From: an uncultured Clostridia bacterium
GTDB taxonomy: Bacteria > Bacillota > Clostridia > Christensenellales > Borkfalkiaceae
DNA: 15,401 nt
Direction of reading: 5' to 3'
NCBI GenBank assembly: GCA_947629725.1
Contig: CANREU010000021.1
Location: 1-15,401, forward strand
Shown: positions 6,422 to 10,916 of the stretch, one piece after another
Position numbering within the stretch: the stretch's first letter is position 1
Layout: every line of letters begins with the position of its first letter
Program-made: the position numbers and the translations under genes
Notes under the pieces: model-generated
Seen by the model: only the letters and a program-made list of their open reading frames with translations
Databases searched by the model: none
Told to the model about the DNA's origin: nothing

Positions 6422-7126
6422 ATGCGCATCAACAAATTTCTTGCGGAACAGGGGGTCGCCTCCCGCCGAAAGGCGGACGAACTCATCTCCGAGGGGAGAG
6501 TGCTCCTCAACGGAAAGCCCGCCGTCCCGGGGGACGAGGTGGGGGAGAACGACCGCGTCGAACTGGACGGAAAGATCCTCTCGCACAAAGTGAAGTATGA
6601 ATACTATCTTCTCAACAAGCCGAAGGGGTGCGTGTGCACCGTCTCCGACGACAAGGGAAGGAAGACGGTCGTCGACCTTCTGCCCGCGGGCGCGGGGCGG
6701 GTCGTCCCCGTAGGGCGGCTCGACTACGATACCGAGGGGCTCCTCATCCTCACGAACGACGGGGAGCTCGCCTACCGCCTCACCGCGCCGCAGAGCGAGA
6801 TCCCGAAGACCTATCTCGTGCGCGTGGAGGGGGCGGTGACCCCCGCCCAGCTCAACCGCCTCCGCGCGGGGGTGGAGATCGGGAAGGGGGCCGTCACAAA
6901 AAAGTGCAAGGTGAATGTGACGGAGACCAACAAGAGCTTCACCAAACTGCACGTTACCCTCACAGAGGGGAAGAACCGGGAGATACGGCGGATGTTCGAG
7001 ACGGTCGGAAAGCCCGTGGAGTTTCTGAAACGGATCAAACTCGGGGAACTCACCCTCACGGGGCTCGACCGCGGCGCCTGCCGCCGGCTCACCCCCGAAG
7101 AGGTATTTTACTTAAAAAATCTATGA
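6422..7126 (+). CDS. rluB: Pseudouridine synthase, RsuA/RluB family (23S rRNA)
   Basis: Makes pseudouridine in ribosomal RNA, most likely in 23S helix 80 as RluB does. The 234 residues have the S4 RNA-binding domain first (about 1-60, MRINKFLAEQGVASRRKADELI). The catalytic domain follows, with GRLDYDTEGLLILTNDG around the catalytic D101 and EGKNREIRRMF at 182-192. The N-terminus MRINKFLA is the canonical start. No Shine-Dalgarno sequence lies at normal distance: the nearest, AGGAG at 6391-6395, is separated from the ATG by a hairpin. The position after dac matches B. subtilis rluB (ypuL) downstream of dacB-spmA-spmB, but spmA and spmB are absent here. RluB versus other RsuA-family specificity cannot be proven from sequence alone. 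Confidence 0.93.
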   Translation: MRINKFLAEQGVASRRKADELISEGRVLLNGKPAVPGDEVGENDRVELDGKILSHKVKYEYYLLNKPKGCVCTVSDDKGRKTVVDLLPAGAGRVVPVGRLDYDTEGLLILTNDGELAYRLTAPQSEIPKTYLVRVEGAVTPAQLNRLRAGVEIGKGAVTKKCKVNVTETNKSFTKLHVTLTEGKNREIRRMFETVGKPVEFLKRIKLGELTLTGLDRGACRRLTPEEVFYLKNL

Positions 7127-7157
7127 AAAAAGCCGCGGAGCACCGCGGCTTTTCCTT
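7126..7157. terminator. Bidirectional terminator between rluB and lexA
   Basis: GCCGCGG (7132-7138) pairs with CCGCGGC (7143-7149) around AGCA. It is flanked by six A (7126-7131) on the left and TTTT (7150-7153) on the right, so the stem can extend and a U-run is available in both directions. It serves the convergent rluB (plus) and lexA (minus). Confidence 0.85.
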
Positions 7158-7183
7158 GCGTCCGCTTTGCCCGAGCGTCCGCT

Positions 7184-7789
7184 TTACATGCTTCTCAGGA
7201 GCCCTACGACCTTGCCGAGGATGAGAACATCCGCTCCCTCGGGGGGGAGAATATCCTCCATCGCGGAGTTTTCGGGGTGCAGAACGATCCTTCCGTCCCG
7301 CTTAAAGAAACGCTTCACCGTCGCGCCCTCGGCCGTCCCGTCGTCGAACAAAGCGACCACGATGTCGCCGTTTTCGGCGCTCTCCTGCCTGCGGACGATG
7401 ATCTTGTCCCCGTCGAAGATGCCCGCCTCGATCATGCTCTCCCCGCGCACGCGGAGCATGAAGAGATCCTCGCCCTTGAATTCTCCCGCGGGGAGGGTGT
7501 AGTATCCGTCGTAATTCTGCGCGGCGAAGATGGGCTGGCCTGCGGCAACGGCGCCGAGCAGGGGGATGCGGACGTTTTCGCCCGTGTTTACGGCGACGGC
7601 GCGCTTTTTATTTTCCGCCTTATTGAGAAGGCCCATGTCTCTGAGCCTGTTCACATAGTCGTAGGCGGTGGCGGTGGACTTGATGCCGAGGTCGTGGCAC
7701 ATGTCGCGCACGGTGGGGGGGAAGCCGTTCTCATCGGTGTAGCGGTTGATATAGTCGAGTACGCCGTATAATTTGCTTTTGTCGAGCAT
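7184..7789 (-). CDS. lexA: LexA repressor / SOS S24 autopeptidase
   Basis: SOS repressor that binds DNA as a dimer and cleaves itself when RecA is activated. The 201 residues contain an N-terminal winged helix (about 1-65, with GFPPTVRDMCHDLGIKST as helix-turn-helix). The cleavage site is A83-G84 in GAVAAGQPI, the catalytic serine S118 is in RGESMIEAGIFDGD, and the general-base lysine K159 is in EGATVKRFF. Every key residue is present, so the protein should be functional. The ATG is preceded by GAGGTG at 7795-7800. The gene has its own promoter with an overlapping Cheo-type box, implying autoregulation, and is divergent from a small cysteine-rich gene. Confidence 0.97.
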   Translation of the reverse strand: MLDKSKLYGVLDYINRYTDENGFPPTVRDMCHDLGIKSTATAYDYVNRLRDMGLLNKAENKKRAVAVNTGENVRIPLLGAVAAGQPIFAAQNYDGYYTLPAGEFKGEDLFMLRVRGESMIEAGIFDGDKIIVRRQESAENGDIVVALFDDGTAEGATVKRFFKRDGRIVLHPENSAMEDILPPEGADVLILGKVVGLLRSM

Positions 7790-7808
7790 ATTTTCACCTC
7801 ACGGGACC

Positions 7809-7837
7809 ATTATAACACATTGTTTTGGAAAATGCAA
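7809..7837 (-). promoter_or_regulatory. Promoter of lexA
   Basis: Reading the minus strand, TTGCAT (7837-7832), a 17-bp spacer and TATAAT (7814-7809). The predicted start is near 7802, giving a 13-nt leader that begins at the Shine-Dalgarno sequence GAGGTG. The -35 box overlaps the LexA box by three bases. Confidence 0.75.
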
Positions 7838-7848
7838 ACAAACGTTCC
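7835..7848 (-). promoter_or_regulatory. LexA operator (Cheo-type box)
   Basis: On the minus strand it reads GGAACGTTTGTTTG, which matches 12 of 14 positions of the Gram-positive consensus CGAACRNRYGTTYG. It overlaps the lexA -35 region, the expected place for autorepression. Only this one copy was noticed in the divergent region. Confidence 0.75.
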
Positions 7849-7878
7849 ATATTTTCCGAAAATTTTTTCGGATTTTTC

Positions 7879-7907
7879 TTGATTTTTTTCGGGGAAGGGA
7901 CTATAAT
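7879..7907 (+). promoter_or_regulatory. Promoter of the cysteine-rich protein gene
   Basis: TTGATT at 7879-7884, a 17-bp spacer and TATAAT at 7902-7907, preceded by an A/T-rich stretch (7850-7878) that could act as an UP element. The start codon at 7914 is only six bases after the -10 box, so the transcript should be leaderless. Confidence 0.8.
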
Positions 7908-7913
7908 GGGGGC

Positions 7914-8090
7914 ATGGAAACGAAGATGTGCGTCTTATACGACGGAAAGGAGTGCGACGGCTGCATGGAGTGCGAGGTGTGCGACCTCGATCCCTCGAAG
8001 CCGTGCGATAACTGCGGCAAGTGTCTCGACATCAGAGACTATGCGACGATCAAGATCGACAAGATCATCACCGATCCGGACGAAGAATGA
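7914..8090 (+). CDS. Cysteine-rich 58-residue protein, possible metal or Fe-S binder
   Basis: I do not recognise a named family. The protein has eight cysteines in 58 residues: C6, then C14, C17, C20 and C23 (CxxCxxCxxC), then C31, C34 and C37 (CxxCxxC), followed by a short acidic tail with KIDKIITDPDEE. The spacing recalls ferredoxin-like or zinc-ribbon binding, but the exact CxxCxxxCP ferredoxin box is missing. It has a strong promoter, a terminator immediately after its stop and sensible GC-rich codons, so it is very likely a real gene. It is divergent from lexA, whose operator lies 31 bp upstream of this gene's -35 box, so SOS influence is possible but unproven. An alternative ATG at 7926 would remove four residues and no cysteine. 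Confidence 0.82.
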   Translation: METKMCVLYDGKECDGCMECEVCDLDPSKPCDNCGKCLDIRDYATIKIDKIITDPDEE

Positions 8091-8112
8091 AAGGACCCCG
8101 CGAGGGGTCCTT
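8091..8112. terminator. Bidirectional terminator between the cysteine-rich gene and hflX
   Basis: AAGGACCCC (8091-8099), a GCGA tetraloop and GGGGTCCTT (8104-8112) form a perfect 9-bp stem. It fills the 20 bp between the convergent stop codons and includes two bases of the hflX stop. The U-runs on both sides are short and broken, so efficiency relies on the stem. Confidence 0.75.
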
Positions 8113-9319
8113 ACTCTTTGGGGAGGAATTTGCGGAATTTTTCCGCATGTTCGGCGGGGATCGCCGCCTCGATCTGCGCGCCCGCCTCGGTGTAGCTCGC
8201 CGAACGCTCGGAGAGGAGGGGACGGAGGGCAGCATATTCCGCCATCCGCGCGTAGGGGATGAAGAGCTTTGCCTCGACGAACCGATCCGCAAGCGTCTCA
8301 AAGATGCGTTTTTTAAGTTCTTCGAGCCCCTCGCCCGTCGCGGCGGAGATCTTCACCGCCTCCCGCGGGAGACGGGCGGACGGCGCGAGGTCGCACTTGT
8401 TCGCGACGGTGAGATAGGGTGCGCGGAAGCCGAGGTCTTCAAGGGTCGAAAGGGTGGTGGAGAGCTGCTTCTCCCAGTCGCCCGAGGCGTCGCACACGAC
8501 GAGCGCGAGGTCGCAGTTCAGGGCGCTCTCGAGGGTCGATCTGAACGCTTCGATGAGGTGATGGGGGAGATTTTGCAGAAATCCGACCGTGTCGACGAGC
8601 AAAAAGGGGATATTTTCGACCGTGAAGGCGCGGGCGGTGGGGTCGAGGGTGGCGAAGAGGGCGTCCTTTACGAAGACATCCGCGCCCGTAAGCGCATTGA
8701 GAAGGGTGGACTTTCCCACGTTGGTGTAGCCGACGAGGGCGACCGTCTTCACCCGCTCTTTTTTTCTGCGCTCGGTGAGGAGTTTCCGCCTCTTCTCCGT
8801 CTCCGAAAGACGGCGCTCCAAAGCGTGGATGCGGACGCGGATCCGCCGTCTGTCCGTCTCCAGCTTGGTCTCGCCGGGGCCGCGGGTGCCGATCCCGCCG
8901 CCGAGACGGGAGAGCCCGCTCCCTTTCCCCGAGAGGCGGGGATAGAGATATTGGAGCTGGGCGAGCTCCACCTGCAGTTTGCCCTCGCTGCTCTGCGCCC
9001 GCTTGGCGAAGATGTCGAGGATGAGGGCGGTGCGGTCGATCACCTTTTTATCGCCGAGGGCATGGGAGATGTTGCGGGTCTGCGAAGGGGAGAGTTCGCC
9101 GTTGAAGAGAACGGTGAGATCGAGCCCCTCGAGCCGCTCTTTGAGTTCTTCGAGCTTGCCTTCTCCGATGTAGGTCGCGGGGTTGATCTCGCGCACATTT
9201 TGATAGAGAGTGCCCGCGTATTCGGCGCCCGCGCTCTCGATGAGGGCGACCGCCTCCTCGTGCTCCGCCGCGGAAGAGGGCCCCTCAACGGGCTGGATGA
9301 TGTAGACGATCTCGCTCAT
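8111..9319 (-). CDS. hflX: Ribosome-associated GTPase HflX
   Basis: GTPase that binds the large subunit and splits or rescues stalled ribosomes, especially under heat stress. The 402 residues show the N-terminal HflX domain, then the glycine-rich GGGIGTRGPGE at 140-150 and a basic coiled-coil segment (about 155-190, rich in RRR and EKRR). The G domain has G1 GYTNVGKST at 197-205, G3 DTVG at 243-246 and G4 NKCD at 307-310. A C-terminal extension of about 60 residues follows. The start ATG overlaps the recombinase stop as ATGA, with GGGGAGG about 4-10 bases upstream, so it is translated from the recombinase message. The stop codon is inside the terminator stem. Confidence 0.97.
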   Translation of the reverse strand: MSEIVYIIQPVEGPSSAAEHEEAVALIESAGAEYAGTLYQNVREINPATYIGEGKLEELKERLEGLDLTVLFNGELSPSQTRNISHALGDKKVIDRTALILDIFAKRAQSSEGKLQVELAQLQYLYPRLSGKGSGLSRLGGGIGTRGPGETKLETDRRRIRVRIHALERRLSETEKRRKLLTERRKKERVKTVALVGYTNVGKSTLLNALTGADVFVKDALFATLDPTARAFTVENIPFLLVDTVGFLQNLPHHLIEAFRSTLESALNCDLALVVCDASGDWEKQLSTTLSTLEDLGFRAPYLTVANKCDLAPSARLPREAVKISAATGEGLEELKKRIFETLADRFVEAKLFIPYARMAEYAALRPLLSERSASYTEAGAQIEAAIPAEHAEKFRKFLPKE

Positions 9320-10374
9320 TCGTCCTCCCCGCCGTGCAGTTTCACGCGGTTTGCGACCGATTTACGGCGCTCTTCGGTGATCGCCGCATAGTGTTTGCGG
9401 GTGGTGTTCACGTCCTTATGGCCGAGCACGTCCGCTACGACGTAGATGTCGCCCGTCTCGCGGTAGAGGGCGGTGCCGTAGGTCGAACGCAGCTTGTGCG
9501 GGGTGATCTTTTTGAGCGGGGTGACGATCTTCGCGTACTTTTTTACGAGATTTTCGACTGCCCGCACCGTGATCCGCTTGTATTGCAGCGATAAAAAGAG
9601 GGGAGCAGGGGAGACGTCTGGCACCTTCGGATCGTTCTCCTTCTGCGCGAGATAGGCGGCGAGGGCGTCGCCGACCTCCTCCGAGAAGTAGAGGAGCGCC
9701 TGATTGCCACCCTTTCGGGTGACGACGAAGGAATTGTTGGAAAAATCTATGCTCTCGTCGTTGAGCCCGACGAGCTCGGAGATACGGATGCCCGTCCCGA
9801 GGAAGAGGGTGAGGATCGCCGTATCGCGGATCTTGGTCTTGTCGTGGTAGCCCGCCGCATGGTGTGAGAGCCCCGCGCCGCACTCCGCCGTGTCGAGAAG
9901 GTCGCTCACCTCGTCTTTTTCGAGGCGGACGATCTCTTTTTCGTGCAGCTTGGGAGTGGGGACCTTCGCCGTGTTGTTGACGTCGATGAGCCCCTTGTTG
10001 AAGAAGTATTTGAAGAGGGAGCGCACGGTGGAGAGCTTGCGCGCTTTGGCCCGCTCGTCGCAGGAGAGCCGCTTTTCGCCGAAGCGGTAGTTGGAGAGAT
10101 AGGAGAGGAAGATCTCGACGTCGGTATCGGTGACCTGCCCGAGGTCCTCGAGGGTGATCTCTCGGACGGCCTTCCCGCGGAGCTTGCGCTTGCTCAAAAA
10201 GTCAAAGAAAATGCGCAGGTCGTAACAATAATTCAGGCGGGTGAGGACGCTCGTGCGGGTCTCCACGCCACGCAGAAAGTCCTCGCAGAAATAGGGGAGG
10301 TCGCCGAGGAGCTCGTCGATACGGTCGAGATTTTTGAGATTGCGTTCCTGATAGTAGCTTTGGTTGCGTTTCAT
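9316..10374 (-). CDS. Tyrosine recombinase (XerC/XerD-like)
   Basis: Site-specific recombinase of the phage-integrase family. The 352-residue protein has a SAM-like core-binding domain (about 20-135), then the catalytic domain with a complete active set: R197 in GTGIRISEL, K221 in TRKGGNQ, H293-x-x-R296 in HKLRSTYG, H319 in LGHKD and the nucleophile Y329 in RKHY. It should be active. It is about 50 residues longer than typical XerC or XerD, mainly in the N-terminal extension and around 165-182. Its neighbours are housekeeping genes and there are no phage or transposon genes, so a resident Xer-type role is likelier than a mobile integrase. The ATG at 10374 fits a predicted leaderless transcript. 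The open frame extends upstream but crosses the promoter. It ends in an ATGA overlap with hflX. Confidence 0.9.
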   Translation of the reverse strand: MKRNQSYYQERNLKNLDRIDELLGDLPYFCEDFLRGVETRTSVLTRLNYCYDLRIFFDFLSKRKLRGKAVREITLEDLGQVTDTDVEIFLSYLSNYRFGEKRLSCDERAKARKLSTVRSLFKYFFNKGLIDVNNTAKVPTPKLHEKEIVRLEKDEVSDLLDTAECGAGLSHHAAGYHDKTKIRDTAILTLFLGTGIRISELVGLNDESIDFSNNSFVVTRKGGNQALLYFSEEVGDALAAYLAQKENDPKVPDVSPAPLFLSLQYKRITVRAVENLVKKYAKIVTPLKKITPHKLRSTYGTALYRETGDIYVVADVLGHKDVNTTRKHYAAITEERRKSVANRVKLHGGEDE

Positions 10375-10380
10375 GCCGCC

Positions 10381-10410
10381 ATTATAGCACAAACGGAAGG
10401 GATATGTCAA
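10381..10410 (-). promoter_or_regulatory. Promoter of recombinase-hflX
   Basis: On the minus strand a perfect TTGACA (10410-10405), an 18-bp spacer and a perfect TATAAT (10386-10381). The ATG follows six bases after the -10 box. The repeat AATTTTACGAATAG overlaps and extends upstream of the -35 box. Confidence 0.85.
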
Positions 10411-10422
10411 TTTTACGAATAG
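10409..10422 (+). repeat. Direct repeat copy 1 (AATTTTACGAATAG)
   Basis: Identical to 10596-10609, 187 bp away. It overlaps the recombinase -35 box. It is followed by an inverted partner, so that TTTTACGA (10411-10418) and TCGCAAAA (10426-10433) flank seven bases. Confidence 0.8.
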
Positions 10423-10449
10423 TTGTCGCAAAAATTTTTTTGGACGGAC

Positions 10450-10474
10450 GGGAGGGGAAAGGGGCCCCGAGGGG
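10450..10474 (+). other. G-quadruplex motif 1
   Basis: Four G-runs (10450-10452, 10454-10457, 10461-10464, 10471-10474) with loops of 1, 3 and 6 bases meet the standard motif. The C-run at 10465-10468 allows a competing GGGGCCCC hairpin. Confidence 0.6.
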
Positions 10475-10493
10475 CTGTCCAACCGAAAACGGC

Positions 10494-10525
10494 GGGCGGA
10501 AAAGGGGCTTAATTGGGAAAAAGGG
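10494..10525 (+). other. G-quadruplex motif 2
   Basis: G-runs at 10494-10496, 10504-10507, 10515-10517 and 10523-10525 with loops of 7, 7 and 5 bases. It is on the same strand as motif 1 and 19 bp downstream of it. The long loops make it weaker. Confidence 0.5.
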
Positions 10526-10532
10526 AGACAAT

Positions 10533-10550
10533 GCCCCCCGCGAGGGGAGC
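10533..10550. other. CCCC-GCGA-GGGG hairpin
   Basis: CCCC (10536-10539), loop GCGA and GGGG (10544-10547), with two further pairs after one mismatch. The same 12-base core forms the centre of the terminator at 8091-8112. No T-run follows on either strand, so termination is doubtful. Confidence 0.5.
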
Positions 10551-10577
10551 AGAAAACCGACGCCTCAACACATACCA

Positions 10578-10609
10578 AACTCTTCGCAAAAGCCTAATTT
10601 TACGAATAG
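10578..10609 (+). repeat. Palindromic element, intergenic copy
   Basis: AACTCTTCGCAAAA (10578-10591), six bases, then TTTTACGAATAG (10598-10609). The arms TCTTCGCAAAA and TTTTACGAATA are inverted repeats matching at 9 of 11 positions, an 11-6-11 layout like the core site of a tyrosine recombinase. The 14-base left arm and the TTTTACGA of the right arm recur in inverted orientation at 12730-12759. Confidence 0.7.
10596..10609 (+). repeat. Direct repeat copy 2 (AATTTTACGAATAG)
   Basis: Exact copy of 10409-10422. Here the inverted partner TTCGCAAAA lies on the left (10583-10591) rather than the right. Confidence 0.8.
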
Positions 10610-10726
10610 ATAGGGGTCAAAATAGGGCGCAGGGGGCTGTACGGCGTGTTTTCGGGATTTTTCCGCATCCGACGGTTTTTTGTCCGCACAGCCGCACGGC
10701 AGATTTTTTATGGTTTTTTTCGGAAG

Positions 10727-10762
10727 AAAAATCGTCCGCGGATCTTGTGCGGACGGTTTTTT
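10727..10762. terminator. Bidirectional intrinsic terminator, probable end of the glycogen operon
   Basis: CGTCCGC (10733-10739) pairs with GCGGACG (10749-10755). The stem extends through one G-T pair into AAAAA on the left and TTTTTT on the right. On the minus strand the stem is followed by ATTTTTC, so it can end glg transcription about 155 nt past the GH13 stop; on the plus strand it has a six-T run. Confidence 0.72.
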
Positions 10763-10792
10763 ATGCTTTCTGCGGCTTTTTACGGTTTTTGT

Positions 10793-10864
10793 TGCAACCG
10801 CCTTCAGGCAAAAATTTTTTGCGGTTTGCCCGCTTTCGGCGCATTTTTTGCGGGTTTTGCGCCG
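10793..10864. other. Two further hairpins in the T-rich segment
   Basis: AACCGC (10796-10801) pairs with GCGGTT (10821-10826), extendable with one bulge. CGGCGCA (10837-10843) pairs with TGCGCCG (10858-10864) around 14 bases. The sequence ATTTTTTGCGG occurs in both (10814 and 10843). They lie within the predicted 3' end of the glg transcript. Confidence 0.45.
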
Positions 10865-10879
10865 TGGATCCTTTTTATC

Positions 10880-10915
10880 ATTATGTCTGACATACTAATT
10901 ATGTCTGACATACTA
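10880..10915. repeat. 18-bp tandem repeat, two copies, each a palindrome
   Basis: ATTATGTCTGACATACTA is repeated exactly at 10880-10897 and 10898-10915. Each copy contains TATGTC-T-GACATA, a perfect inverted repeat. Between copies GACATA and TATGTC form a third inverted pair around CTAAT. It ends one base before the GH13 stop codon, so it lies in that gene's 3' untranslated region. Confidence 0.85.
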
Positions 10916-10916
10916 T

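Larger units (their letters stand above)
10375..10916. other. 542-bp gene-free region between the recombinase and glycogen operons
   Basis: No convincing gene. From the recombinase side it holds that gene's promoter (10381-10410), a 14-bp direct repeat at two sites, a G-rich purine block on the plus strand (about 10441-10550) with two G-quadruplex motifs, a CCCC-GCGA-GGGG hairpin, and a palindromic element repeated at the glgP/GH13 junction. A T-rich segment with spaced T-runs and hairpins (10649-10876) and a tandem double palindrome (10880-10915) follow. The open frames here are short, phenylalanine/arginine- or glycine-rich and lack ribosome-binding sites. It may include an uncharacterised RNA, decayed sequence, or recombination and regulatory sites. 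Confidence 0.6.

Noticed and set aside
8021..9391. 456-residue plus-strand open frame
   Set aside because: Antisense to hflX and running into the cysteine-rich gene and the recombinase; no family features and no ribosome-binding site.
10578..10609. Canonical dif site
   Set aside because: The 11-6-11 layout is similar, but the sequence does not match the B. subtilis or E. coli dif arms, so only a generic recombinase-like site is proposed.
10404..10613. 69-residue plus-strand open frame starting behind GGAAGGG
   Set aside because: The start overlaps the recombinase -35 box, spacing is too short, and the composition simply reflects the G-rich block.
10804..10911. 35-residue minus-strand frame with an MSDI repeat and a lysine/proline/alanine-rich end
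   Set aside because: The repeat comes from the tandem 18-mer, and no ribosome-binding site is present. Kept only as part of the 3' untranslated region.
10880..10915. CRISPR array
   Set aside because: Only two copies, directly adjacent with no spacers, and no cas genes.
9316..10916. Mobile element or prophage around the tyrosine recombinase
   Set aside because: Neighbours are lexA, hflX and glycogen genes; no phage genes, excisionase, tRNA target or transposase were found.
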